Assembly: GCF_000244915.1 (NCBI RefSeq)
Contig: NZ_CM001442.1
Span: 1 to 64,000, forward strand
Length of the DNA stretch: 64,000 bases
Source: Bradyrhizobium sp. WSM471
GTDB taxonomy: Bacteria; Pseudomonadota; Alphaproteobacteria; Rhizobiales; Xanthobacteraceae
Direction: 5' to 3'
Numbering within the stretch: position 1 is the stretch's first letter; the number at the start of each line of letters is the position of its first letter. Position numbers and translations under genes: made by a program. Below, in pieces: positions 48,120-56,984 of this stretch. The notes under the pieces are model-generated. The model was not told the DNA's origin. It saw only the letters and a list, made by a program, of their open reading frames with translations, and searched no databases.

Positions 48120-48401
48120 TCAATCTAAATCGACAAGATATGCTAGGATCAAGTCTTCGGTCTGTGCTTTGAGAGCGGCGTCTCGATAAATAGCAATCTC
48201 GGCTTGGTCAGCTCTGCGGATTGCCAGCTTCGCGGTCGAGGAGCAAAGCGGCACGCCATTCGATGTCAGGGCGATCAGGTCCTCACGAACCCAATCCTCT
48301 TTGCACAACTCGAATGCCTCAGGGAAATTCTTCGCTTCGAAGGCGAACGTAGCTTTGCCGTCAACGTCCATCGCGAATACGGAGCCCGATAAAACGGTCA
48401 C
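48120..48401 (-). CDS. small hypothetical protein
   Basis: A 93-residue acidic protein, GTG start; ATG at 48371 is an alternative and gives MDVDGKATFAFEAKNFPEAF. It contains a Cys-bearing centre (FELCKEDWVREDLIALTSNG) and a helical tail (AEIAIYRDAALKAQTEDLIL). No recognised domain. It is convergent with the peptide-like plus-strand frame at 48051, which it partly overlaps. Confidence 0.5.
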   Translation of the reverse strand: MTVLSGSVFAMDVDGKATFAFEAKNFPEAFELCKEDWVREDLIALTSNGVPLCSSTAKLAIRRADQAEIAIYRDAALKAQTEDLILAYLVDLD

Positions 48402-48550
48402 TGAAACTCACTTTCGGTATCGAACAACCGTTGACCAAACACGGTCCCACAAATTATTTTAGGCGCAACGACCAGACTGAAGCCCAGAGCCATCCTAAGG
48501 CAACATAGCTTTGGATTAGTAGCCGGGTAAAATACGGGCGGGGTAGGGTT

Positions 48551-48895
48551 ATGGCTTCTGTGCTTCTGATCGAGGATGAATCCCTTATCCGCATGATGAT
48601 TGCGGACATGCTGGCCGAGCTAGGTCATAGCGTCGCTGGTGAAGCCAACGATTTGCAAAGCGGGCTTTCGCTCGCCTCCATGCCGGGCATTGATGCCGCC
48701 ATTCTCGACATACAGCTTGGGGCACATAGTTCTGAGCGCATCGCAGAAACGCTGCAAAGCAACGGCGTTCCGTTTGCCTTTGCGAGCGGGTATGGGGCGG
48801 GCGGCGTGCCTGAAGGATTCAGCAAGTATCCGGTCCTTGAAAAGCCGTTCCCAATCGAAGAGCTTGAGCGCTGTCTCGCCTCCCTTTTGCGCTAA
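48551..48895 (+). CDS. receiver-only response regulator
   Basis: A 114-residue stand-alone REC domain: acidic pair in LLIEDESLIRMMIADMLAEL, phospho-acceptor D53 in AAILDIQLG, Ser/Thr-position FAFASGYG, and Lys in VLEKPFPIEELE. It has no output domain, so it acts as a phosphate shuttle or by protein contact, as CheY or DivK do. It ends 4 bases into the convergent REC gene on the other strand. Confidence 0.9.
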   Translation: MASVLLIEDESLIRMMIADMLAELGHSVAGEANDLQSGLSLASMPGIDAAILDIQLGAHSSERIAETLQSNGVPFAFASGYGAGGVPEGFSKYPVLEKPFPIEELERCLASLLR

Positions 48896-49236
48896 CAAAC
48901 GCCGGTCGTCTGCTGCATCACGCGTGCGAGGTCTTCTTCAGAGAACGGCTTCCTGAGCATCGGGAAGCCATCACGCCTCCGCTCGCGGCCAGATAGCTGA
49001 AGAACCTTGAGCGTCGGACGAATGCGCGTGGCTCGCTCGGCGAGTTCATGACCGTCCATGCCTGGCATGTTGATGTCGGTGATCAAGATCGAAATGTTCT
49101 GCTGCCGCGACAGTTTTTCGAGAGCTTCATCGCCGCTATGTGCGCATACCACCTCGCAGCCAATGTCTTCGAGCATGCTCGCGATCACGTCGAGTACGGC
49201 GGCGTCATCATCGACGACAAGAACTGTGTGAGTCAT
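48892..49236 (-). CDS. receiver-only response regulator
   Basis: A 114-residue REC domain: VLVVDDDAAVLDVIASMLED, phospho-acceptor D54 in LITDINMPGMDG, LQLSGRE and MLRKPFSEEDLARVM with the conserved Lys. It resembles the receiver domains fused to hybrid kinases. Its end overlaps the stop of the convergent REC gene (48551-48895) by 4 bases. This pairing could link two phosphorelay outputs. Confidence 0.9.
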   Translation of the reverse strand: MTHTVLVVDDDAAVLDVIASMLEDIGCEVVCAHSGDEALEKLSRQQNISILITDINMPGMDGHELAERATRIRPTLKVLQLSGRERRRDGFPMLRKPFSEEDLARVMQQTTGVC

Positions 49237-49392
49237 GCAAATGGCCTTCGCGAGTTAACATATGCGAATGGCTGAGGTTCCCTGAGAGCCATCGTGCGGG
49301 CTCAGCCGACGCTCCCGAAGCTTGCTCCACATTGCAACGTCCTTGACTTCAAGTTCCTGTTTTGTTCTATTGGACAAAATCCAGGTTCGCTA

Positions 49393-49644
49393 ATGCCCAC
49401 ACTCGAATATCTCCGCTCGGAAATCGAACGCATGCGCTCGCAGGTCAATCGCCAGCGCAAGGAAATGCTGCAGCTTCAGCGCGCCGGGTTGTCTACCGCC
49501 TCAGCTGAGACCCTGCTTCAGCGGATGCTAGGCAAGGTAGACGACCTCTGCTCTGAGCGAGACCGGCAGGTGCGGGCAAAGGAATGCCCGACCTATGTGT
49601 CCGGCAAGCCGATAAGGGGCACTCCGGCAAACCGAAGGATGTGA
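49393..49644 (+). CDS. small coiled-coil protein
   Basis: An 83-residue protein with a helical coiled-coil N-terminal half (LEYLRSEIERMRSQVNRQRK, EMLQLQRAGLSTASAETLLQ) and a basic C-terminal tail. Its TGA overlaps the next start by one base (TGATG), so the two are coupled. Function unknown. Confidence 0.6.
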   Translation: MPTLEYLRSEIERMRSQVNRQRKEMLQLQRAGLSTASAETLLQRMLGKVDDLCSERDRQVRAKECPTYVSGKPIRGTPANRRM

Positions 49645-49871
49645 TGGATAACCTTCGGCGGTTTCCGGCGCCTTGGGTGATGGTGGAGGAGGAGCAATGT
49701 TTCCGCGTGAAGGACGCAAACGGCTTCTCAGTCTGCTCTGTCCCGCACCGCGAAGACCTTCACCGGCGGCCGTACCAATACGCCGAGCAATTCCTAACCC
49801 GTGACGAGGCGAGACGGATCGCCAAGGCGATCTCGCGGCTGCCGGAGCTTCTGAAGAGGCCCCAATATTGA
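49644..49871 (+). CDS. small Bradyrhizobium-type hypothetical protein
   Basis: A 75-residue protein starting MDNLRRFPAPWVMVEEEQCF, then RVKDANGFSVCSVPHREDLH and TRDEARRIAKAISRLPELL. The pattern (a beta segment with V.DANG followed by LT.DEARRIA..I..LPELL) is one I recognise as a widespread small rhizobial protein of unknown function. Coupled to the coiled-coil gene upstream. Confidence 0.65.
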   Translation: MDNLRRFPAPWVMVEEEQCFRVKDANGFSVCSVPHREDLHRRPYQYAEQFLTRDEARRIAKAISRLPELLKRPQY

Positions 49872-50045
49872 GGGCATTCCTCTGGGTGAACGCTCTATCA
49901 CATCGCGTTCCCTAACCGTTCGGCGGCCGTTCTCGTTGACGTTGAAAATACAACCTGGAATCGCGATTGCGGTTGTATGAAGAACGCGTGGGAACGCCGG
50001 TTTGGCTTCGCGGTTGGAGAGTCGTGACTAAGGTAGGTAGACTGC

Positions 50046-50081
50046 CCCGCCGTCGGCTCCCCCACCGACGGCGGGCTTTTT
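50046..50081 (+). terminator. rho-independent terminator
   Basis: An 11-base perfect stem CCCGCCGTCGG / CCGACGGCGGG with loop CTCCCCCA is followed by CTTTTT. It ends rightward transcripts from the 49393-49871 pair or from an unidentified small RNA in 49872-50045. The next gene starts 14 bases later. Confidence 0.88.
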
Positions 50082-50094
50082 GTGAGTTGCGTTA

Positions 50095-51015
50095 GTGGCA
50101 AAGCGTACCCGAGCTCCGGCCAAGAAGCTTGCTTCCATGCCCGGCTTTATCAGCCCCCAGCTTGCGACCCTGAAGATGAAGGCTCCTTCGGGCGCGCAAT
50201 GGATTCACGAAGTCAAATACGACGGCTACCGCATACAGCTCCACATCGACGGTGACGACAGAAAGGCCTTTACCCGTAACGGCCACAACTGGGTCAACCG
50301 GTTCTCGCTCATTGCCGGGGCCTTCAACATCCCGGGCCAAGCCATCGTGGACGGGGAGGTGGTCGTCATCCATGAGGAGCGCACCAACTTCTCCGAACTT
50401 CAAGCGGACCTCGGCAGAGGCGACCAGGACCGCCTCGTTTACTTCGCTTTCGATCTCCTGTGGCTGGACGGCGTAGACCTCCGCAAACATGCGCAGCTCG
50501 CCCGCAAGGAGCTGCTGAAGCAGCTAATGAATGAGAACGGGCTGGAAGCTCCCATCTTCTACAGTGAGCACCACGAAGGTGACGGGCAGGCGCTGTTCGA
50601 GGCGGCCAGCAAGCTGAACTACGAAGGCATCGTCTCCAAGCGGGTTGACGCACCGTACCGGTCGGACCGGGTTGAGGCCTGGCAGAAGATCAAGACAGTG
50701 CAGCGCGAGAAATTCCCTGTAGTTGGTTTCGTGAAGGACCCGTCTGGCGTCGCCGCGCTCTACCTCGGCAAACAGGATGGAAAGGAGCTGTGCTATATGG
50801 GCAAGGTAGGGACGGGTTGGAGCCGGAACAAGTCGGCGGAGATCCGCAAGGCTCTCGATACCGTCGTCAGCCCGAAGCAGAAGCTCACCAAGCCTGTCAG
50901 GAAACCGAAGGCCACATGGGTCGAGCCAAAGTTCTACGCCGAAATCGAATACCGGGACATCACCTCTGAAGGCCTGCTTCGTGCCAGTTCGTTCAAAGGG
51001 CTAGCCAAGAAATAG
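50095..51015 (+). CDS. stand-alone ATP-dependent DNA ligase (LigD ligase-domain type)
   Basis: A 306-residue ATP-dependent ligase that seals nicks through an enzyme-AMP intermediate. Catalytic lysine K41 in HEVKYDGYRIQL, motif III-like IVDGEVVVI, motif IV NYEGIVSKR and motif V WQKIKTVQ, then an OB-fold domain (about 205-306) with YLGKQDGKELCYMGKVGTGW. It corresponds to the ligase part of LigD; polymerase and 3'-phosphoesterase domains are missing and no ku gene is visible. GTG start. A role in non-homologous end joining or base-excision-type repair is possible. Confidence 0.92.
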   Translation: MAKRTRAPAKKLASMPGFISPQLATLKMKAPSGAQWIHEVKYDGYRIQLHIDGDDRKAFTRNGHNWVNRFSLIAGAFNIPGQAIVDGEVVVIHEERTNFSELQADLGRGDQDRLVYFAFDLLWLDGVDLRKHAQLARKELLKQLMNENGLEAPIFYSEHHEGDGQALFEAASKLNYEGIVSKRVDAPYRSDRVEAWQKIKTVQREKFPVVGFVKDPSGVAALYLGKQDGKELCYMGKVGTGWSRNKSAEIRKALDTVVSPKQKLTKPVRKPKATWVEPKFYAEIEYRDITSEGLLRASSFKGLAKK

Positions 51016-51215
51016 CTCATGTACATTCGACCCCTGTGCGGCCTAATGATGCCTCTTTGTAAGCGATGAAGATGCGATGGCGTTGACGCGCGAACGATCT
51101 CTGCTCAAAGAGCAGGACTACTCCTGCTCACGCGCACCTGACTAAGGTTGCCGGGGCGGATCGCGCACTTGGAGGCGCAGCTTCTCCGAGCGGCTGGCCT
51201 CCCTCGCGCGCGGGA

Positions 51216-51656
51216 TCAGTAGGGATACTGGTTGCAGATATAATTGCCATAAGCGTCGTAGCAGTTGTTGTAGCTGCCGTATGCGGCTGCGCCGAGCGCA
51301 GCGGCTCCAACCGCAGCTGCCCCGTATCCGCGATAGGGGTATCGACCTGCATAGCCTACGCCCGGGCGATAACCTGGGCGGCCCGCGACGGGGTAGCCGG
51401 GACGGCCCGGACGACCTGCTATCGGATGCGAGGGACGAACTCGTCCAGCATAGCGGCCGCCGCCATGGTACCGTCCTGCACCGCCATGGACGCGACCGGC
51501 ATGCATGCCACCGCCACGGAATCCACCTCCATGAAATCCGCCGCCGCCGCCACGGAATCCGCCGCCACCTCCACGGCGAGCATAGGCGTCATCGGGGATC
51601 AAGGTTGCGGTCAACAATACGAGAGCTGCGAGAGCAACGAGAATACAACGAAGCAT
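51216..51656 (-). CDS. glycine-rich exported protein
   Basis: A 146-residue protein with a signal peptide (CILVALAALVLLTATLIPDD, cleavage near AYA at about residue 26). A Gly/Arg/His repeat region follows (GGGGGFRGGGGGFHGGGFRG, GGAGRYHGGGRYAGR), then a RPGYP repeat, a hydrophobic Ala/Gly segment and a Tyr/Asn/Cys C-terminus (YNNCYDAYGNYICNQYPY). Probably an envelope or surface low-complexity protein; function unknown. No SD was assigned with confidence. Confidence 0.75.
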   Translation of the reverse strand: MLRCILVALAALVLLTATLIPDDAYARRGGGGGFRGGGGGFHGGGFRGGGMHAGRVHGGAGRYHGGGRYAGRVRPSHPIAGRPGRPGYPVAGRPGYRPGVGYAGRYPYRGYGAAAVGAAALGAAAYGSYNNCYDAYGNYICNQYPY

Positions 51657-51900
51657 GGTTCATTATCTCCCTTTGAAGCGCCCCGGGTTTTGAAAAGCTG
51701 CAGCCGGTCCACTGCAGCAAGTTGACTTAAATCAACGAGACCTGCTGAGCCCAGTCCGCCAGAGACATCACGAGTATGGTTGCAAAAAAATCGTCTCGTC
51801 CGGTTGAAGCCCGGAACTCGGCAGCCTTTGAGAGACTTACCCGCTACACGATAGCGTTTCTGCCAGCCTAAGCCGTGAATTCAGCGGCCTTTCAAAAACC

Positions 51901-52083
51901 ATGTCTAAGCATGCAGTCGACTTTCGTCGTGAGTACGAGATGTGCCGCGAGCAGGCCGCCAAGACTGACGTGGCGGCATCAAAGGCGCAGTGGCTGGTGT
52001 TTGCGGACGAGTGGCTAAAGCTGGCGCTGACCGAAGAGGCTCTGGCGAAACGCAATGCGGTAGAAGCGGTCGCTGCGAAGTAA
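51901..52083 (+). CDS. small hypothetical protein
   Basis: A 60-residue helical protein (VDFRREYEMCREQAAKTDVA, QWLVFADEWLKLALTEEALA). The composition is convincingly protein-like and resembles small hypothetical proteins frequent in Bradyrhizobium. No function known. Confidence 0.6.
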   Translation: MSKHAVDFRREYEMCREQAAKTDVAASKAQWLVFADEWLKLALTEEALAKRNAVEAVAAK

Positions 52084-53134
52084 AACGATCCGGGCAGGAC
52101 GGGCTCTATAGAAGCCTCTCGTCATTGCTCCTTAAGGGCACGCGCCTTTATGCCAAAACAATTCAGCACGGAAACCCAGGAACTGTTGGATCGCGCTCAG
52201 CGCGCAACAGACTAGGCGATTGCGCTCCGCATATTGAGCCGCAGTTAGCTCAAGGGTGCCGAGATGCACATTCCAATGGTTGGAATCTCGATCTTTCGGA
52301 AGCGTGCGCAGCTGTTTCGAAAGAAGGGCTAAGCCGCATCAGTGCGCGCCCGGACGCCCTTCTAGCGGAGACAGGGCGCCGGCTTCAGGCGACTGGAAAA
52401 GGTGGGCCGCTCCGCTGGCCCCCGGTCAAGTGAGCCAGCAAGACCCCAAGCCTTCCTCCACGCGCTCGTTCCCAGTTCTACCGCTCATGATTTTACCGAG
52501 ATTCAGCCAGCTCGCTCCTGCACAGACACATGCGCACCTTGGTCCGGTGGGCATTGAAGTACGATTCCGTCGAGCAACTCGGCCTCAAGCTCCGGCAACG
52601 CTAGGAGCGCCAGCAACGGCGGCACGGCAAAGCCGGCCGACACCCCCGCCGAGGCCAAGTTGGCCGAGCAACTCAAGAAACTGTTCTGCCCGATGAGCCA
52701 GGCCAGCAAGCCCCTCACTGCAAATCGCGGTAGAGTGCGATCCCGATCATAAGCAGCGAGACAGTTGCAAGCACCAGCGGGCAGACAAGTGGCAGTTTTT
52801 GCAGCACAGCGATGAGTGCTGGCCGTCCAATAACAGTTCTCTTCACCCGCGCGAAGCGCCAGCCTGCGACACCCATTCGGACAACTCCGTTTGGCCCCCA
52901 GCAGCGGCAGTCTGACTACTATCAGCGCGAAAGCCCTCGCCTGGCTATACCAGTCAGGCCGGAACCTAAGTGAAGGTAAAGAAAGCCTTTAAACTTTGCG
53001 CTAACGCTCGCCGCGCATCATGATCACGGCTATGTTTGGCGCAAGATCACAAACTTTTGGCGTAAATTGCCGAGATAGAAATCGGCGTTTGTATTAACGC
53101 CTTGCAGCTGGCAACAGCGGCCGACCGAGGTTTG
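52084..53134. other. 1-kb stretch without an intact gene, possibly decayed
   Basis: No complete gene. Fragments: a 21-residue frame MPKQFSTETQELLDRAQRAT (52150-52215) that stops early and resumes in frame as AIALRILSRS, which looks like a truncated small gene; and an open frame without a start codon reading PADTPAEAKLAEQLKKLFCP (about 52630-52695). Together they suggest decayed coding DNA. Confidence 0.45.
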
Positions 53135-53323
53135 ATGACCAACCAACCACCTATGCGCGTCTATTTCGGTTGCTTGTTTTGTGGTGCGCTTCATAGCGCG
53201 ATTCAGATAAAGCGACCGGTCGTTGGAAACGGCCGCTTTGATTGTAAGGAGTGCAGGCAAACACTCCATCGTTGGTGGGGCGTATACGACTTTACCGATT
53301 GGAAAGGACCGCTCGAAGCTTAG
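53135..53323 (+). CDS. zinc-binding miniprotein
   Basis: A 62-residue protein with two CxxC pairs, FGCLFCGAL and FDCKECRQT, separated by about 22 residues, followed by HRWWGVYDFTDWKGP. Likely a single treble-clef or ribbon zinc site. An internal ATG at 53153 (MRVYFGCLFCG) is an alternative start. No partner is evident. Confidence 0.65.
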   Translation: MTNQPPMRVYFGCLFCGALHSAIQIKRPVVGNGRFDCKECRQTLHRWWGVYDFTDWKGPLEA

Positions 53324-53574
53324 CGGGCGATTGCGCAGGTCGGCGGCCCGTTGTCCGGACTAGCAACCGCATGTCTGATGAAGAGCCACAAACCGCAGCA
53401 GTTATTACGAAAAATTGGCTCTGCTTGAATGCGGCCATGCCCGTCCTCAACGGCCACGCCTGGACCAGCCGCTATCCCGGATCGTCGAGGCGGCGTTGCG
53501 CAATAGTAACGCGCGCCTTTGTGATCGATGGCGAGTGCATCGGCTCGAATTTGCCCCGATTCCCGCTTTACGGA

Positions 53575-53763
53575 CTATCGCTTGAAGTCTGTCAGCTTGC
53601 GCATGTAGTAGCCCTGTCTCTCAACTACTAGCCTAATGTCCAGGCTCACAGCCGTTACTTTTTTCTTCTTCCGCCATTTGCCTGGCACCTCATGAAAAGG
53701 AATCGGCAGACCATTGCGCACAACTAAGAGATCGCGCCTGTCATTCAGATACACGTCGAACAT
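53575..53763 (-). CDS. small basic protein, divergent from the FixK-box gene
   Basis: A 62-residue protein (FDVYLNDRRDLLVVRNGLPI, PGKWRKKKKVTAVSLDIRLV, RQGYYMRKLTDFKR), beta-rich and basic. GGAGG precedes the ATG by about 9 bases. Longer upstream codons exist but lack an SD. The FixK-type box at 53863 lies about 100 bases upstream, so the divergent pair could share it. Confidence 0.5.
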   Translation of the reverse strand: MFDVYLNDRRDLLVVRNGLPIPFHEVPGKWRKKKKVTAVSLDIRLVVERQGYYMRKLTDFKR

Positions 53764-53862
53764 CTTGAAGGCCTCCAGCCGATCATTGAACTGTCGCAGG
53801 GGTGCATCCCTGGCACAAGGCTGCCCTGACGCCGCATAAGCCTTTGGCCTAAAGGCCCTCCC

Positions 53863-53876
53863 TTGATCTAGGTCAA
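53863..53876. promoter_or_regulatory. FixK/FNR-type box 1
   Basis: TTGATCTAGGTCAA, embedded in a longer palindrome CCTTGATCTAGGTCAAGG, fits the anaerobox (TTGAT-N4-ATCAA with one mismatch in the right half). It is 85 bases upstream of the small secreted gene at 53962 and about 100 bases upstream of the divergent small gene. The same 14 bases occur again at 58188, with a one-base variant at 59061. Confidence 0.8.
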
Positions 53877-53961
53877 GGTCAGCGATCCCGCGCAGCTCAG
53901 CAGTGTTCAACTGCCGCTGAAGCGACTTGCGCGTTTTCGGCGGTGCCAGAGGAGGTTCGCC

Positions 53962-54216
53962 ATGAAGAGTCTTTCGATCAAGTCAGCAACACTTGCCGGG
54001 GTCGCCGCCAGCGTCGTGTTTGGGTTTGCCTGTCTCGCGCTCACTCCAACGCCGGCCAACGCGATCGTGTACTGCACCTACGTTGGGTATCCCGGGGGGT
54101 GTGTTGCCCGGGCCGGGGTCGTGCTCAGGCCTCGCCCGGTCGCGCGCGCTGCCGTCCGTCACAACGCTGGCGGCAATATGAATGGTGGCGTCAATCGCGT
54201 CGGGGTGCGGCGGTAA
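53962..54216 (+). CDS. small exported protein, paralogue A
   Basis: An 84-residue protein with a signal peptide (SATLAGVAASVVFGFACLAL, cleavage near ANA, residues 32-34). The mature part of about 50 residues is IVYCTYVGYPGGCVARAGVV followed by ARAAVRHNAGGNMNGGVNRV. Two Cys could form a disulfide. AGAGGAGG precedes the ATG. It is clearly paralogous to the gene at 59169-59432. The FixK-type box at 53863 predicts expression at low oxygen. Confidence 0.8.
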   Translation: MKSLSIKSATLAGVAASVVFGFACLALTPTPANAIVYCTYVGYPGGCVARAGVVLRPRPVARAAVRHNAGGNMNGGVNRVGVRR

Positions 54217-54278
54217 GGCAGGGCGCTTGCTCCGCATCCGGGCGCCTTTGTGCTACAAGCCTAAGCTCCGCGTCTGAC

Positions 54279-54431
54279 GTGCAACACGCTTTCGCGAAAG
54301 CCGACGACGAACTGATCAGATATCTCCGATTGCAGAAATTGGCTCTTGGTGTTTCCAAGGACGAGCTACAGAAGGCCATCGACAATGTAGGCAAGTCGGC
54401 CGCCGCGGTTCGCAAAGAATTGGCGGCGTAA
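54279..54431 (+). CDS. DUF3606-like miniprotein
   Basis: A 50-residue frame, GTG start. The segment DELIRYLRLQKLALGVSKDE followed by LQKAIDNVGKSAAAVRKEL matches the pattern of DUF3606 (a helix, LGVSxxELxxAVxxVGxSxxAVRxxL). The frame continues open upstream through the previous gene, so the true start is uncertain. Confidence 0.5.
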   Translation: MQHAFAKADDELIRYLRLQKLALGVSKDELQKAIDNVGKSAAAVRKELAA

Positions 54432-54574
54432 CCGAGGCGCGCGGTATGCTTGCGATCTTTGGAGCAAGGCCCGCGCGTTTTTTACGCCATGACTACTCCA
54501 ACTGTCCCATCTGCTTTGACTTAGGCTTGGGTCTGCCGAAACCACCGCGTTCGGTGTATGGCTGCCGTTTTGCG

Positions 54575-56458
54575 TCAACCGACCAAAGGAAGCCTGATCC
54601 GGAACGATGCCCCGCCGTGATCGCGATTTCTGGCCGAGATGACCCCGTTGTGCGCCTCGATAATGGTGCGTGCGATGGACAGCCCCATGCCCATGCCCTC
54701 CACCTTGCTGGTGTAGAATGGCTCAAAGACCTCTTTTAATTTGTCTTCGGGAATGCCAGAGCCGCGATCCGACACCGACACCTGCGCAAACTTTCCGGCA
54801 CGCGAAGTTCGAATGCTGATCCGATTTTCGCTCGACGTGTCCTTCATCGCGTCCATCCCGTTCACGACAATGTTCAGAATGACCTGCTGAAGCTGGATGC
54901 GGTCGCCGAGGACCGGAAGCGAATCCGGTGTGCGCACGTTAGTCATTTCGAATTTCCGGCCAACGGCCAGTGCCGAAATAAACTGGATCGTTTCTTGCAC
55001 GACTTCATTGAGATCGAATTGTTTCAGTTCGAAAGGAGCCTTTTTCAGCAGGCTGCGCATCCGTCGGATCACTTCGGTGGCGCGCCGGTCGTCATTTAGA
55101 ATATCGCCCAAGATCTCGCTTACTTCGTTGATATCTGGGTTGGCGGACTTCAAGATCGCCTGTGCCGTCTCGGTATTAGTGAGAATAGCGCCGAGCGGCT
55201 GGTTGATTTCATGCGCAATTGAGGCAGTCAATTCGCCTGCCGTCGAGAAGCGATTGACGTGAGCCAGTTCCGACATTCGCTGCCGCGACTGCACTTCGGC
55301 GAACTGACGTTGCCGATGCTCGTGCAGCAGGACCAAGATAAGCCCCGCCTGTATCAGAAGAGCGGCCACAACGGATGCGATCAGCCATGAATACTGTTCC
55401 CACACGGATGGCTCGCGGAAGTAGACCGTGCTGCCGGGCGGCAGGTGGCTGTCGCTGATCCCAAACCGCTGCATTTGCCGCCAGTCGAACCTTGGCAGCT
55501 CGAATTGGCTGGGTGCGACCTTTACGTCACCAGCTTTTTCACCGTTTAGAATACGGATGGTCGCTGCGGCTGCGATGGCCATGCCTTTCTCAATCGAATG
55601 CATGGAGCCGCCGACAATCGAGCCATCAAAAAATCCGTCAAGGTAGGAAAAGATGGGAGCATTGGCTGCAGCAGAGAGCCTGTGCAATGCGGCAGTGCCC
55701 TCATGTGTAACGCCTGCCGCGTCAACGCTCATCAGATGCCAGAAGATGGCGCTGTGAGGTGGAAGATGTGCCGCGTCTTTCAGGATGTCTTCAAACGACA
55801 GCTTGTTGTACCATCGCAGTTCAACGCGCCCGCTGAACGGTGCGAGTTCTCGCTCGAATACACCTTGCCAATATGTTTCATTGGGTGACGCCCCATTGAC
55901 CACCGCGATCACTTTTGTATCGGGCAACGTTTTCAAGATCGTGTCGATGGCGGCTGGAAAATTGTGAGCCGCAGCGGCCACGGTGTCATACTCAGTCAGC
56001 TTGTCGTATCTGACCCGTCGCGCCTCGACGGAAGTAAACATCATTGGTGTCGTCGGGAAAAGCTGAGCACGATAGCGCTGCACGAATTCGGCGGCTGGCG
56101 CGCCGAGGGCCACAATGAGGTCGGGAGGCTTGGCCCCATACAATGCTTGGAGGTACCCGACAAATGGTGCGAGCGCCTTGTCATCGTCCACTCGAGCGGT
56201 CAAAAGCGAGTGGTCCTGAAAGTCGATTGGGACGTTCGATTGCTTGATCATTTCAGACCGAAGGTATTCTGCGAAATCGGTCCATGGCTTGAAGCGGAGA
56301 CCGAACGATTGCAGCATCAGAACGCGCTTAGGCTCTGGATCAGCCGCCCGACTTTGCCCGAGCGTTACCAGCAATAATGCGATTACCAGCGGAGCGGCGA
56401 AGGTCCGCCTGCAAAAGGATCGCCATGATAGTGCGAACAGCCAAAACCGCATTGCCAT
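54575..56458 (-). CDS. sensor histidine kinase with periplasmic-binding-protein-like sensor
   Basis: A 627-residue membrane histidine kinase. N-terminal signal/TM (about 15-38), a long extracytoplasmic domain (about 40-350) resembling an ABC-type sugar or small-molecule binding protein (RVLMLQSFGLRFKPWTDFAE, PDLIVALGAPAAEFVQRYRA, SYLDGFFDGSIVGGSMHSIE), a second TM (about 365-388), then HisKA with ASIAHEINQPLGAIL (H416) and HATPase with NIVVNGMDAMKD, SDRGSGIPEDKL and GMGMGLSIARTIIEAHNG. The end is typical of soluble-response NtrB-like kinases. Divergent to response regulator genes at 56985 and 57781, its likely partners. Confidence 0.93.
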   Translation of the reverse strand: MAMRFWLFALSWRSFCRRTFAAPLVIALLLVTLGQSRAADPEPKRVLMLQSFGLRFKPWTDFAEYLRSEMIKQSNVPIDFQDHSLLTARVDDDKALAPFVGYLQALYGAKPPDLIVALGAPAAEFVQRYRAQLFPTTPMMFTSVEARRVRYDKLTEYDTVAAAAHNFPAAIDTILKTLPDTKVIAVVNGASPNETYWQGVFERELAPFSGRVELRWYNKLSFEDILKDAAHLPPHSAIFWHLMSVDAAGVTHEGTAALHRLSAAANAPIFSYLDGFFDGSIVGGSMHSIEKGMAIAAAATIRILNGEKAGDVKVAPSQFELPRFDWRQMQRFGISDSHLPPGSTVYFREPSVWEQYSWLIASVVAALLIQAGLILVLLHEHRQRQFAEVQSRQRMSELAHVNRFSTAGELTASIAHEINQPLGAILTNTETAQAILKSANPDINEVSEILGDILNDDRRATEVIRRMRSLLKKAPFELKQFDLNEVVQETIQFISALAVGRKFEMTNVRTPDSLPVLGDRIQLQQVILNIVVNGMDAMKDTSSENRISIRTSRAGKFAQVSVSDRGSGIPEDKLKEVFEPFYTSKVEGMGMGLSIARTIIEAHNGVISARNRDHGGASFRIRLPLVG

Positions 56459-56984
56459 CCTAGTCCCCGGCTCCTAGCCTAACGGCACGGCAGAATGTTT
56501 AACAGGCCGAAAAACGGCTGTGACGGCTTGCCTGGGAGCGGCGATCAGGTCTGGACCCAGCTACCCAGCGCAGCGGACTGCAACGATGCCGAGGGACAAT
56601 AAAATTCCGGCCGAAAGTTTGGTTTTACTGCACGCGCCAGCAGTGGCTGAGCGTTTAGGCTAGGGGGGCGCCCGAGCTTCAACCGGAGCAAGCCATGCGA
56701 ACGCAAAACCCTTGACCGTCTCCAGAACGGCAACCCGCTGTTCACCGGGTCACCATCGTCAGCGCTCGCGCCCGGCAGCAGCGGGCAGCCGCGGGAAGGG
56801 CAACGACTCGCACCATCACCGCCTCATCGTCACGATGGCAGGCAGCGCGGCAGTGGCAGTGGCGGTGGCACAAACTGCATAGTCGCCTTCGAACCGACAG
56901 ATCAGCCATGCCGCAAAAGAGCGCTAAACGATACTCGCTCACCTTGAATTGCGAGGTACCCTCTTTGCAACGGAAAGAGGACCG
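56459..56984. other. intergenic stretch between kinase and response regulator
   Basis: No gene. It holds the divergent promoters of the kinase (minus strand) and the regulator at 56985. GGCAGTGGCAGTGGCGGTGG (56853-56872) is a short tandem repeat. Confidence 0.45.

Noticed and set aside
48051..48128. 25-residue hydrophobic peptide MIKGVAIAALLLATAVVTHC then GLRSI
   Set aside because: It resembles a signal peptide whose better continuation (GYAQSKSTRYARIKSSV) is one base out of frame, so it may be a broken gene; it overlaps a minus-strand gene and lacks support, so it is not annotated.
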